A stretch of 64,000 nt of DNA from Gracilaria domingensis (lineage: Eukaryota; Rhodophyta; Florideophyceae; Gracilariales; Gracilariaceae): NCBI GenBank assembly GCA_022539475.1, contig VCMS01000065.1:124001-188000 (forward strand). The letters run 5' to 3'. This document shows positions 22,250 to 34,541 of the stretch, in pieces. Position 1 is the stretch's first letter, and each line of letters opens with the position of its first letter. The position numbers and the translations under genes were made by a program. The notes beneath the pieces are model-generated. The model saw only the letters and a program-made list of their open reading frames with translations. It was not told where the DNA came from and did not search any database.

Positions 22250-24538
22250 CATCTAAGAAAGAGGGAGACCCCTCTCTCTCTCTTATTGCTACCAACTTTT
22301 AACCAATTGGTACCAGGAGATATCTGACAAAAAAGAATGTTGACGAGAAGTTCTAACCACACGGAAACGCACCTGTTGGTGTTGACGAAACTTCGAGAGA
22401 GATGGCGCTGACGATCAGTACCGATGAAAAAGCGACGCATATAGTGAACTGGAGAGGTAGTGCGCCGGGTGCGACGCACGCGCCTAACGCACTGCACACG
22501 ACGCACGCACGCAACGCGCTTGCACGCGCCCCACACGCACGCGCTCCACACACGCGACGCACGCGTCACGGTCCGCGCACGCGACACAAGCTTGGAGAAC
22601 CAAATGGTGGAAATCAAAATATTTTCCTTCTTAGATGGCAAGAGTGCACACGCATCATGCTTCAGGCTTCGCGCGAGTAACCAACTCGGTATACATTATT
22701 GTGTGTAGCGTGCACGCACCAGGCAGTCAAAACATTCAAGTATTTTGACCGCGCGGAAGCCCCAAATCGGTAACCCTCAGCCTCTGAAACCGTTTGGTTT
22801 CCGAAATACAGACCAAAAAATGTTTCGGCGTTTTCGATACCGTTTGGAGGGGTTCTATTGGCGTCAAATCATTTTATTCCCTTTGCAAGTAACCTCATGG
22901 TATTAGCGCTGCACGTGCCCGCATTCAACCCAAGAGGCGATGCGTTCTCTATGTGATACATTGCTGGACACGGGGACGCGCGCAGCTCGCAAGCACCAAT
23001 ATGGTACAGCGCATGGCCCCGCCGGCCACTCAGGGCGCTTCATCGTGTACCATGACAGTGTGAGACCAACTCGGTATTGAAGATAACTGTTTGGGTGGCG
23101 CCGGGAACAGTACCAAACAGCAGACCTCCATGGATCCGAGTAACGTCTACTACGTGGTTTACTTCGATTTCTTGAAAGTTCTTAACGTCTATTAACACCA
23201 CTATGGCACGATGGTCAAAGGAAGGGAGGGAGATGGTTACAATCCTTCGTTTCCAATAACCACTTGGTGAAAAGAGAAGGTTACACTCCTCCGTTTTCAA
23301 TGACCACTTGGTGAAAGCTGGACACTGGAACAGTTCCAGACCGTGCGGGTGACGACTTAAAAGGTCCTCCGCCTAAGAAGCTCGGAAGGAACTTACCACT
23401 TGGTGAACAGACGTGAGGTGAAGTGAAGAGTACTTCGTCACTCGACCGATATTACATGGTTGTTCCAGGAGCTCTAGCGAGTAGGACACCTTTATGGTAA
23501 GTACGGAAGCGGGGTGAATACTAGATCTAATATACTTACAGAGTTTGAGAAGGAGACGAGAGGCACCAATTTGTGAAGAAGGACAATGGACCTCTAGGTA
23601 TTATGGGACCAGTTCACGAGTACAGAAGTGTAGAATGGAGTGTCTCAAAGAGAGAAGAGTACCGAAAGGATGCTAAATGGGAAACGGTCGAGACCACTTG
23701 GTAAGAAGAAGGAAAGGGCAGGAAGGAAATTCAGTTCTATACGGATGTTTACCCAGGTGGTACAGAAAGGAAGCGTACCACCGAAAGGCTATGTACGAAT
23801 AGACCAAACGGCTATAGCAATTCCAGTAGCAGAGGTATACGAAAGACGGTGGGGCAAACCATGATGATGAAAGCACAAACCACAAGGGTACTATCTGAGA
23901 GTTGAATTTCTCGGTGAATAATTTGGTGGGATCGATTTGGACAGGATGGGATCGACTTTTGGTGATTAAAGAAGACCACATGTGGTTAGCTCAGGCAAGT
24001 TTTCACAACCGTCCAAGTAACTGCATATAACGAGAAGGCGCTTGCCGACAGGAGTTCGACCTTATGGGTACCATCCTACATATCAAACGGGTTTGTCGTG
24101 CTACAGAATTGGTCAACCGTGAGGTTGAGAACGGCAGACGAAATGAAAATCGAGAACTTCGAATCCCTCCAAGAGTATTTCGGTGATGTTCAAGAACCGC
24201 TCGGTACGAGAAAGACTGTAACCTCTACTTGGTGAGCAGGAAAAAGTACACCATCTTGGGTAGAACTGAGCTGAACCATTTGGCTCATCTTTGATCGCGA
24301 ACGGTATACTGAAAGAAGAGCTTCGTGGAATGGGGACTACGACGTACCTTCAAAGGCAGACCTTTTTGGTGAATCAAGACGGTTTTCTTATATACAACAT
24401 AGCCGTGAGGCCTCATTATGCTCACTACCAATTTGTTCTTCTGTTCAAATGGAGAAGAGAACCACATGATTGATAGAGAGGAAACCGAGATGGGATCCAA
24501 AGGAGCCACGGGGCGTGTCTCATGGTAGGAAGGGGGTC
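22250..24538 (+). other. Non-coding 3' part of Gy1
   Basis: No convincing protein. It holds a GCACGC-rich low-complexity stretch (about 22,475-22,590), a direct duplication of about 45 bases (23,230-23,315) in which each copy ends in ACCACTTGGT, further ACCANNTGGT palindromes, and a polypurine tract (GGAAGGGGG at 24,528-24,536). The antisense gene found in Gy2 at this place is not recognisable here. Confidence 0.6.
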
Positions 24539-25053
24539 TGTCGTACAATTAATTTTACCTAATGGTTTGTATACTACCGGGACCATAAGGAGATTGTTGA
24601 GACGCTACAGGTCTACCACGTGGGGGTGGAGGATTTTTTGGACATTCTACTAACTAGTTACTAACTTAGATAGTTTATTTAATGATGTAGATATTTTAAA
24701 GACCCACGTCGTGCACCAGACAATAGATCTGACACGTGTGCGACATCGCGTTGACCCGGCAGCCATACGTAGGCGCTGCCGAGGTCAGCGTCTTCTACGC
24801 CTCATAAACTAAGCACAACCTTGACAAACTCTCGCTTTTATGGTTGAAAACTATCACTCCTAAAGTCTTGTACGTACGCTTGCGCTTTCGCTTGCTGTTT
24901 CCGATACAGCCAAAGCTAGCAATCCTATCTACTGTACCACTTGGTATTCAGGTGCTCATCTATCGTCATGGTTTGTGTTCTATTCCGTACTTTACAGACT
25001 GAGCCCTCGCTGGCTCCCCACAACCGACGAACAGCGCCCGTGACTATACGACA
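24539..25053 (+). repeat. 3' LTR of Gy1
   Basis: Starts TGTCGTACAATT right after the polypurine tract, as the Gy2 LTR starts TGTAGTATAGC after its own, and ends TACGACA. Matches 2,060-2,577 with about 15 percent differences by eye. Confidence 0.85.
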
Positions 25054-25139
25054 CATCAGCATTGTGTTGTGCGCAGATTGCACACCAGGCACTACTCCGG
25101 CCAACACCAGAGCACAGATCCTACCAGAAGGCTTAATAA

Positions 25140-26270
25140 TACTAAGAAGACTCTAGTCTTGGATTACTATGAAAAAGAACTTTAAAAGTTATATAACCAC
25201 TTGCGAAAATTTCCAAAAAGCCAAATATAGCAACCAGGTTCATCTGGAAAACGTTAACCTTTTCCACCTCCCACAAAGAAATGGAAAGTTATATCTCTGG
25301 ACTTTATTTCGATTTACCAAAATGTAATGATTATACCGGTGTTATGTTCGTCCTAGATAAGTTAACAAAAAGAGTACAATTCATACCATTAACTTCAGAC
25401 ACACGAGCTCTTGTTCTTGCTGACTTACTTTATTGGGAAACATTCAAACACCACGAACTATCCCGTATTATTATATCAGAGCAAGATGAACGATTTAAGA
25501 GTAACTTTTGGAGATCTCTTATAGACCTTCACAGATGTATAGTTATTTGCAGCAAAGCACAAACAGACCAATGGGCAATCTGAAAGGATGTTCAGAACTT
25601 TACAAGAAAAGAATCTTTGCTACGTATCTTACACCAATCGCGATTGAGTAAAATAATTGCCAAGATTGGAATATGATTATAACAATACTGTAACTGACAC
25701 TACAAATTTCAGTCCTTTCTACAAGGAATATGGACATCATCCGCTCTCTATTTCTGCTATACTTCACCAAGAAAACATCTCGAAAAATGGAGCCTTTATG
25801 CTTTTCCTGAACGAAATCAAACGAGCTAACGAACTCGCGCAGACATCAACTAAGCTAGTAAACACAAGAAATGCAGACTTCGTAAACAACTCTAGGAGGG
25901 ACATATCATTTAAAGGTGGAGATTACGTACTTTTATCTACAAAGAACTTTGCTATTCCAAAAGAACGTTTTCGAAAGTTTACTCCTAAATACATCGGACC
26001 ATTTATGTTAATCGAAACCATTAAATCTGGAGCTTCTTACAAATTTTTACTACCACGAGAGTACACAAAGAACTACATAGCACAATTTATGTGTCTCTTC
26101 GTAAACCTTTCATCGGTGATTCCTCTCATTAAAAGCAAATGGGTATACAAAGACGAATACACAATGAACAACCAAATGTATCCATCATTGGACACCGGAT
26201 CCACAAAATGCGACTCGAACACTTACTTTAAAAAATTAAAAAGAGTTAGGAGATCCTTGGATCTCTGAAT
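25140..26270 (+). mobile_element. Gy4: integrase remnant of a different, AT-rich gypsy element
   Basis: Segments of a gypsy integrase core: a Cys-containing zinc-binding tail near 25,195, DYTGVMFVLDKLTKRVQFIP near 25,330, then YDYNNTVTDTTNFSPFYKEYG near 25,670 and a C-terminal part with GDYVLLSTKNF and RKFTPKYIGPF. Base composition (about 35 percent GC) and sequence differ from Gy1-Gy3. It is broken, and only the end of pol is seen. Confidence 0.75.
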
Positions 26271-28339
26271 CGGATTCATAAATATCCTCGGAACTACCAG
26301 AAAAGCAGAAAGCACGTATTCAAAACTCCATATGAAGGAAGAGCTCCCTTTCTTTCATTATGAACTAAGAGGGACAGACAGAACAAAATGAATCCTTTAG
26401 GTATACAGTAATACTAACTTTAAAATGTTTATGACAACTATTTAGCGTAACATTTAAGGAAAATATCTGATATTCCTTACTCTCAAACCGTTTTTGTCTG
26501 GAAGGTTATGCACATTTGCCCTGGGTACTATCAGAGAAAAGGCCCTTTTGTCCAGCAAAAGGATATCATCACGCTATATATACTACTAATGGCATACCTT
26601 CCACAACTGGTTTTTGAGTATAATGAAGAATTTGTGCAATACTTCTACTTTACAATATTATCATAATATGGTTACTATACCAGAGAAGGAGGCTACTTAA
26701 AGAAAATCCGTGAAAAAATAACAGAAATCGAAGATAAACCAGAACTAAGCCATTTTGTTATAAACGAAAACGAAGGTCATCCAAATATACAGTATCCCAC
26801 ATTCAGGGCAAGCGCACCGGGGCCATCTTCTGTTCTAATTCCTCAGAAATAAAGGGGGAGCTCTTTCATTACGGACCAGTAACGACACATATATATATCA
26901 CAACAACGGAAGCGTACAAAGAAAGATGAACCAAAAAAACGACGGGCTATGTAATCTTGCCTTTACAGGACACAAATTATCTTTTAGATTTCAAGAGTTG
27001 GAGAAGATCACCATTGCCAAAACGTAATACTTTATAATAGATTCCACTTATCACTTGTTTATTATCACATTCATTGTCCTCTGTTCTTTCAAAACGACAA
27101 AATTATTATCCTTGCTCTATATGAAAATTAGCTCCGTAGTCTAACAGCAGCATTTGAAGAAACATTTCTACTTCAAGTTCATTTCTATATTATTGGAAGA
27201 TACTCTCATCTACGAGAACAAACTTCCCATTGACAACAGGCTAAAATCGTCCTAAAAGCTATTCCCAATCTCAAAGATGTCCCTATTATTCTATTCCTGG
27301 GCTCCACAGGCGACGGTCAAATCTCGTTTCCTACCCGAGAGGATTAAAATATATAAATATCCAAGACAAAAGAACAAGAAACAAAGACAAAAGAAGTAAA
27401 GAAAGAAAAGCATCATGTCAAAAAGAAATAAAATGACAGGAATAAGAAGAAGAAGAAAACCCAGTAGAAAGAAGCCAATTGGAAATCTATTTCATGTAAC
27501 TATTTGAGAAAAAATTCCAATAAAAGCCGAGCAGTTGTTCTAAAACATTTCGGCTGGATTTCTTAGTGGACGTACGGTCCAAAAGATGTGCGTAATAGAA
27601 CTACTATACGAATAATATTAGTCCTAGAAAACCAAACGGTTTACTGCTCATACAATAGTACTTGTTGTAGGAGTATAGAATCGTTGCTTGCAGCCCGTTT
27701 TGGATCCTTCAGGTCCTATATAAACTGTCTCCGACATCTTTCTCGTGAAGCCGGAGCAATTCTCCTCGTTTCATCTCTCCTCTAGAGCCTCTCTAGTTTC
27801 AGCAACGGCCAGTCGTCGGTAGAAGGGAAAGCAACTGCCCGATTCCAGGTAGAAAACAATAGAATCAATATGTATACATCTATTTTATAATCACTATGAA
27901 TACGAGAAACAGAAGTAAGTTATCCAAAAGTTAATGTTAAATCTTTTGCTTGAGAGCGCTTTTTCTCAAAGGCCGGTTATGTTTTGTCAGGGAGGAGTGG
28001 CAGTATGCTGCCATCTAGCTTTGAGAATCAGCTACTTCTGCACGCCAATCAGGACCTGTGGAGTGTGTTTGATGTCGAGAGAATGATGTACTCGTTCTGA
28101 TAAAGTATAACGTAATATTTTTAATTATTTAATTCTTGTCAACCTCTGTAGTGAATAGTTTATTTCTGTCTCTTATGGCTAGGGTACTATATAAATTCTA
28201 TTCTGAGAGCCACCAATTTCTATCTTGTACGCATTCGAGCTTTTGTTCCACACTTGTTTGATTTTTTGAATGATAAACGAGGTGACAGGTTATATTAAGT
28301 GTGTTGCATTCTTCGAAAAGTATCTAATCTTCATCTTTA
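26271..28339. other. AT-rich decayed DNA, possibly the rest of Gy4
   Basis: No gene recognised. A purine-rich stretch lies at 27,365-27,480. Around 27,540-27,790 a TATA-like CTATATAAAC (near 27,717) with GC-richer flanks could be part of an LTR. A second TATATAAAT lies near 28,190. None of this is firm. Confidence 0.35.
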
Positions 28340-28700
28340 TGTTATTTGCAGCGTTTGCGCACTGCTCTGTCATATTATGGCCCCTGCAGTTGTTCACATA
28401 GGGCACTCTTGGGCGATCGTTTGGTCGTTTCGCAGCTTTTGAATTACCACCTACTCAGAAAGCCATTGCGGCATAACCGTTGTAGCTATTCACCGCGTTG
28501 GAGCCGATGGGTAGGACAGATTAGAAACATCGTCGGGTGCGGCTCTGATTGGATAACTCCTTCTTTTATTTTGAAGAACAATGCACGTTGACTCGATTCT
28601 TGTGTCTCGTCCGCCGCTTAAGCGCACAACCATTGTCATTCCTTCATCGCCGGAAACTACATCTGTGTACTTCACTTTAGCATCGCCACACAATCCCAGG
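28340..28700 (-). pseudogene. Pogo-like DDE transposase remnant
   Basis: Minus strand, read from about 28,700: VKYTDVVSGDEGMTMVVRLSGG, then YPIRAAPDDVSNLSY, then in a shifted frame MPQWLSE, RNDQTIAQECP, VNNCRGHN. These match, in order, the DDE_1 transposases of pogo-like elements known in oomycetes, fungi and algae, where the last block is YVDNCSGH. The second catalytic Asp seems replaced by Asn, and at least two stops or shifts are present near 28,400-28,500. Only about a third of a normal transposase is visible. A GC-rich block of other origin follows at 28,735-28,860. Confidence 0.7.
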
Positions 28701-28864
28701 GTCTTCCGGATGTCAACGATGATTACGAAATGCGCACAGCAGCGCCTCGCCGCGCTAGCGCAGGGCCCACAACAGCGTGGCGAACGTGGAGCGGTGAGGC
28801 ACGCAATTGGCGGCGCGCGCCGCGGGCCACAGCACCGGAGGCGCGCCGTTCACAGGCCTACGCC

Positions 28865-29065
28865 CAATATTATTGCAAAGTATTTTCTTCCGCATTGCAA
28901 TACCATTATATATTGCGAACTCGTCCTGGCTTGTACTAGGTATTGCAATACCACGTCGGATTTCCAGTATGTATTGCATTAATATGTTTGACTTCCAATA
29001 TGTAATAAAGAATGATCAAAATAATGCAATTCGTATTGAAATACCATCATCGCCTTGCAATAGAA
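28865..29065. repeat. Cluster of TATTGCAATA-type palindromes
   Basis: GGTATTGCAATACC is a perfect 14-bp palindrome near 28,939. Related ATTGCAATA, TATTGCA and GCAATAG words occur about seven more times across 200 bases. It borders the hAT remnant and could be its subterminal repeat region. Confidence 0.6.
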
Positions 29066-29167
29066 TGAAATACTACTGAGAACAGTTGCCTTATCTGCAA
29101 CAGCAAGATTCTTCACTACGCGATCTAGCAGTAAGACTTCAATCATCAATATATATATTATTTAGCT

Positions 29168-30150
29168 CTAAATATTCCTCGTGAGCCTCGATACAAGCTG
29201 CAGCAATGCAGATCGAGCCTGATAGACCGCTTCACAAACCGGGGGCGCAATCCAGAACCGCTCGTTTTGTTTCAAAAGCAATAGTGTCTCCAACATTTGA
29301 GAAGTCATAAAACGCCTGCTTTCGGTCAAAACATATTTTGCAACGCTGCATAAGCGCTCCACCTCCGCGTCTGAGCCCAATATAAAATCACAATTTGTAG
29401 AAAGTTCTGTTGAATTGTTGAGCTCCCGCCGTTTCTCAATCCTTTCCATCATACTTATGAATTTCTTGTTGGCCCCCATGTTATTATCCTCTACAGGAAT
29501 TGTAGAAGGGTTCCGGAACCACCCAATTGCATTATTTTCTTCTTCATTAAGTTCATGCTGTTCTCTGCTTTAGATCTTGACTTCCCCGGGCTCAGAAAAG
29601 AGACATTTCAAAATAGAATCATCTTCAGCCATGTGCTCTGACCCTAGCTCGCATTCGTACAATGGTGACTCTACATTCCCTCTCTCTTCATGAACTGAGT
29701 CCAATAAAGCATCTAGATCATTTCATCATGATGCAAGTGTGTGCCCCGGGTACTGCAAAAATTTCGTAACCACATCAATTTACGCTAGAATCTCAGCAAA
29801 TTCACGAGCTCCTGAAAAACTTCGATTGATGAGCTGTATATGAAGGTCACTCTCCGGAGCATCTCAAACCTTCTTCAGCTCATCATGACTTCTAACGTTC
29901 CGCTCAAACATTATAACCTTGCTTGATCAACGCGTAGCATTCTTCAACACCGGCTTGAGATCCTCAAATTCAGCGGCAGTGCTTCAGATTTAAGCTGCTT
30001 TGCATCGCACATAGTTTTGTGAACGCTGTCTATAGTGCTTCCCCACTCCATGTGCTTCGCCACCATACAATTAACTTCAAGATTCAATATGTGGCTACTG
30101 CACCCAACCTAAGGCTCCTTGCATAGGTGTGAACGTTTTGAATTCGTCTT
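29168..30150 (-). pseudogene. hAT transposase remnant
   Basis: Minus strand. Near 30,100 the segment CSSHILNLEVN fits the hAT motif C..H.LNL. The C-terminal dimerisation domain is at 29,400-29,200: DAEVERLCSVAKYVLTESRR and LETLLLLKQNERFW, matching the family pattern (ERLFS.A..v...RR...l..LLFLK.N..fW). In between the frame is broken by several stops, one just before the last 120 codons (near 29,570) and one near 29,730. The N-terminal zinc finger is not seen because a different element abuts at about 30,150. It is a dead copy of a cut-and-paste transposon. Confidence 0.72.
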
Positions 30151-30199
30151 TGCAATATATCCTATGAGACAAAAACACCACTCCTTAAACTCCGCTCCA

Positions 30200-33100
30200 A
30201 AAATGGAACACAGTTCTGTCTTATATTGCAAGTGAGCTTCTGCGTTAAATGTCGTGGTCTTGTCGGCAATTTAGTAACTGATGTAGTCTACAGGAACCTG
30301 TCCCAATGCAGTGAAGTGCGTTCCTAATTCGTGCTGAGTGGGGAGTAGTTTTTCCTTCGATCCCAACGAGTTTAGCTGTATCCCTATTGTTACGAAGATA
30401 AGCGCTGTAGTTCAAGTTAAATAATCGTGACGAACAGCATCGGAAGGGGTGACTTTGAAGACATGTGACAATGGCCTCTTCGTTAATGGTAGTGAACTGA
30501 TTGCTTCCCGTTTTCGCTTTAGTGATTCCAATTCCAGCTGAATATGAAGATCCTAGACCTTGAAGGCGTATATCTCCAGGTTGAGCAACATCTACTGTAC
30601 GAAGTGAGATTGTTTTAGAAGCTCAAAGATAAGCACCCCATGCTACGGCGATAGCGACAGCCGAGTGAGGATGCTTCGTTTCTTCCAGAAGTGGTACAAA
30701 GGCTTTCAGTAACAAGAGGATTGTGGCAGAGAAGCCTGGGGGGAACAGAACCTTCCCAAGCGCCGATAACTCTTCGAGAGAGAAATAAATGTGATCGAAG
30801 TCCTGGAACGACAAAAAATATGTAGGCCAGGAGAGTTACCATTTCTTGCCGTTTTCCACGAGAGGAAGTCTCGTCATAAGTTTCCTGGATATAGCTTAGC
30901 AGTAGTTGATCTAGCTCGAAAGGTTTTCGTGGCATATGCTTTATACTCTTGAGAAAATTTATGTAAGCTTTGAGATATTGTCTCTGCGTGGGTGGTTTCA
31001 AGCGTATAGCCAAGAATGGGAAGGTTTTGAACCAAGTAAGAGCATTTTGAGACAGAGATGTCATCTCAGGCGAGAGAGTACTTTTAAAGAGCATGAACCT
31101 TGGTGCTTGGAGAGGAAAAGCGTGAGTGGCCGAAGTTGGAAGGGTGCGTCTTTCTAATCAATGGACGGCTGCAGAAGGTCTTATGGAACCTTTGGGAGAT
31201 GGGCATAGTATTGTTATGGTCCAGATGGGGCGTCGGCAGGATTAAGGCGGCATAGAATATACAGTATTCAGGGGCAGAGATCATGAGCTAGAGCGACGGC
31301 TGCGAAACGGCGAGCAGGAAGCGAAAGGTGTTCTGATAAAGATCAGTCTTTGGAGAAGGCCTCTATTTCCCAGGCGGAACTATCTGTCATTAGCTTTTCA
31401 ATCCAATTCCTATATGTGCCAATTTTTTCTTAGTACTCCAATACCTTTTCAATGGCAATTACATGTCAAATTATTTGGCTTGCCATCTCTCAATAGAAAT
31501 TCAACATGTTACCATTTTCTTCAATTAACAGAGTTCCTAAAGGATTCTTCTTGAAACGTGAATGAAATCTTAATGACAGAAGCACTCCAGTATTTCCGCC
31601 TGGGTTTGTAGACGTCATTTTTGAATGGAATGACGCGCGTGGCGACAAACCCAACAGAAAGCAGAAATGTCAGGGGGTACCAGCCAAATTAATGAAAATG
31701 TGCAGATGTGCGCAATAAATTAAGCAACAGATAAGAACCGGCTAAAGCCCACGCCAACTCCAGACGAGGATTCGAAATAATTCTGCTAAAATCTGCGACG
31801 AACTCCACAAACAGATTAGAAAGCAAACGGCTAGAGCTCGCGCCAAACTTCAGACACAAGCTCGACTTCACTGGGCAAAAGTCCGTGTCAAAGTTCAGAC
31901 ACGAACTCGAAATAATAAAAAGAAATAGTAGGAGCTACTCCCGAGAGGTAGGCGAAGGAAAAGAAAAAAAGAAAAAAATTGGAGAAGGCCAGAACCACCA
32001 AGTGGCCGAAAGTAGGGACGGAAAATAATTGAAGGAAGTCCACTACACTAAGGGAAAGAAGAATGGGAAGGTCGAGGGGAAGGTTGAGCAGCAGGTGTTG
32101 CTGTTTATGTGGTTGTGTGGTGGGTGGTGGGTGGTTGGACAGGACCGAAGAAGCCTCAACTCGAATGCCAACCTGCTTATATAGACGATTGTTACCTTCT
32201 ATTATAGCTCTTGTTTGAAGATAGCAAATCGTTGAAAACATTTCTACGCCTCTCTAATTTCTACTCTATCACAAAATTAATTCAAGACACTTTGTCGCCT
32301 TACTAATGCTCTACTAGTTCCTCTTCCGAAGCTGCTAGCCATTCAACCATTGCTAGCAATTTGTTAGGGAGCTTTTGTAACTTCTAGATTAGTCTAAAGA
32401 CTTCTGAACAAGTCATTTAGAAACATCCAGAAGCTTCTGTGCTTCTTAAATGTAGAAATTGCACATCCCTGACAAGAAATAAAGAGAGATTTGTAGTGCC
32501 TTCTAGAAAATTTACATAGTTCAAGGTATTTTTAGATCCTTACAGGACATTCTAGAATTTCCCTGTAAGTATCCTGGAATGGGAAGCATATGCGTTTAAC
32601 ACTATTGTTGCCGTTGAGTCAGAGAGAAGTACGAGTCTTTTGCCTGTGATACCATGAGATACGGCCTATTCAACCCCAAGGAAAACAGCATGTCTCTCCA
32701 GCCTATCGACATGCCGAGTCCGTTTTCATTTATGCGAGAGAGCAGGAAACTTGTAGCAAGTTACAACGGTGTGAAACTTTTGCCGTTCTAGATTTGTTAT
32801 TTTGTGTCCTTTGGCTGCGAGGTCGTATAAAACTTCAGCGGCGGAGATTGATGTGACAGCGAAACAGAGACTAGCTGCAATAGGGCTTGCATCAAAGGCG
32901 ACATAGGTTGTCCAGATCTTCCTTTCAGGATTGATGTGTGCCAAGGGTAGTACTGATGCCAACGCAGAGACTTTTCGTCTAGCTGCAATACGTAGTGCGA
33001 ATGATGAGGTGCGCTGGCGATGGGTGACGAGAAAGATAGACTTCAGAAACGAAAACGCTGGTCGAATTGAAAGAGGAATCCATATTAAGGCTCCGACTAG

Positions 33101-33402
33101 GACGCGGAGCTGAACATGGATTTTCTGGGCAAACACAGACGACGATGCTGCAAAAGATATATATTTGAGGAGTTTCGAAGGATAAGGCTTAATGATATTC
33201 TCCTTAAGATGCTATTTACAGCCAATGGAGGGTGAGAAGTCTCTGACCACAGCGTCAAGGAAGCTGAACTCAGAGGGCTTGCGTCGAAGACCATGTTCAG
33301 GGAAAAGGCGGTCGCACTCTTGATAGAGAAGAATGAGATCTGTGGGCGACCAATTGGCACCAATTGCGTTAATATTGATGATGTGTAGAATGAGGAGGTC
33401 AT
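30200..33402 (-). mobile_element. DIRS-like retroelement remnant (RT/RNase H and tyrosine recombinase), broken
   Basis: Two minus-strand coding relics lie in DIRS order. At 33,402-32,726 there is an RT/RNase H-like part (KIHVQLRVLVGALIWIPLSIRP, then RKVSALASVLPLAHIN and VAFDASP). At 31,094-30,200 there is a tyrosine recombinase: an N-terminal SAM-like part (TQRQYLKAYINFLKS), a core with SLRTVDVAQPGDIRL and KAKTGSNQF, and a TPHSAR box. It carries several breaks. About 1.6 kb of unassigned DNA separates the two parts. A Crypton-type recombinase plus a separate RT relic is the alternative. The terminal repeats of a DIRS element were not found. Confidence 0.5.
31100..32725. other. Unassigned AT-rich DNA inside or between the minus-strand relics
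   Basis: Imperfect direct repeats of about 65-70 bases at 31,735-31,915 (landmarks CGGCTA.AGC.C.CGCCAA and CAGAC.C.A.CTCGA). A G/T-rich stretch lies at 32,100-32,140. AGTCTAAAGACTTCT-like and TTCTAGA-like words recur at 32,380-32,560. No gene recognised. Confidence 0.45.
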
Positions 33403-33836
33403 TTGGCGCGACCTCTACTGTTCCCGGCGTCCGCGAGAGAAACTTGTACTGAGAAATTGGTCTTCTTTGCTCTGGTATCCTGACACGAGCAGAAGCATAG
33501 GCAATATGTAGACATACCCTTGCGAGGTAGTGAGCAACGGCTACAATTCATGTCAAACCCATTAGCATCGTTGCTTGAAAAGGACGAACGAGGTCTTGTA
33601 GTGCAACGCTCAAGTATGAGGAATTTCGCCGGACTTAGTCATAATTCGCGTTCACGGGTTTGCCTGGTACACACCATATATGACTAGTAGTTACTAGTGG
33701 TTGCCATTGAGATGCTTTGGACACGTGGGACACCGTGGAGCTGAATGGAGGTTGGCCACTACACGTGGGCGTCTGCCACAATTAGTGGGATGTTTAGTTA
33801 ATATTATTTATTAATTCTAGTGAGAACACTACTTAG

Positions 33837-34408
33837 TGTAGTATAGCTCGGCCAGATCAACGGGGGCTCTACAAGACCAAGTGGTGACGTCACGGGCTCC
33901 CGGGCACGTGTGTCTACTGTACCACGTGGGACGCGCAAGCGCAGGCTTGGACAGGACTAATTAGTCTATTCTCGATAGTTTAGAATTAATAATTACTAGG
34001 TAGTGTAGATATGTGGCCGGGGTGGTGCACCACAAATGCACCTCCCGGTGGCCCACGGGGCACTAGGCCCGTGAGAGCCGGAGGGGCGCTCGGGTGTACT
34101 AAACCCCCGAGACGCCAACTTCCCACACCAGATGGTAAAGTCAAGCACCAACTAGGCTAATTTGACACCAGTTCGGTTCTACAGTCACCAATTGGTAAGT
34201 CTAGTAGTCCTCTAATAGTTTTGCTGACCTCGAGGGTTATACGTGCCTGCCGCACACCAGTGCAGGCGTATTTACCACTTGGTCACCGTGCACTATAGGC
34301 AACGGCGGGTGCTGCCGACCTATTAGGTGTCACGCGTTTCACTCCTCCGCCGGGTCGAGCCCACGCAGGGCTCCCCACTAGCAGCTCGCACCGATCGGTT
34401 ATGCCACA
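33837..34408 (+). repeat. 5' LTR of Gy2
   Basis: 572 bp, TGTAGTATAGC to GCCACA, about 98.6 percent identical to 44,988-45,559. It contains three ACCANNTGGT palindromes (33,876; 34,187; 34,274). Confidence 0.95.
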
Positions 34409-34541
34409 TATTTTGGTCTCCCGACCTAGAAATCTGTGGATTACCAAGTGGTTTTGGGAAGGGAGGATTTGGAAGTCACGAGATACCCGAGTGGTTTGGT
34501 TCCCGTTGCCGAAGCAAATGGCTCCGACGCCAGTTACCTAA

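Noticed and set aside
22475-22590. GCACGC-rich stretch as a CRISPR or minisatellite array
   Set aside because: Irregular low-complexity sequence with no regular repeat and spacer pattern.
32726-33402. Host gene on the minus strand
   Set aside because: Segments fit RT/RNase H better than any host family I know and lie beside a tyrosine-recombinase relic.
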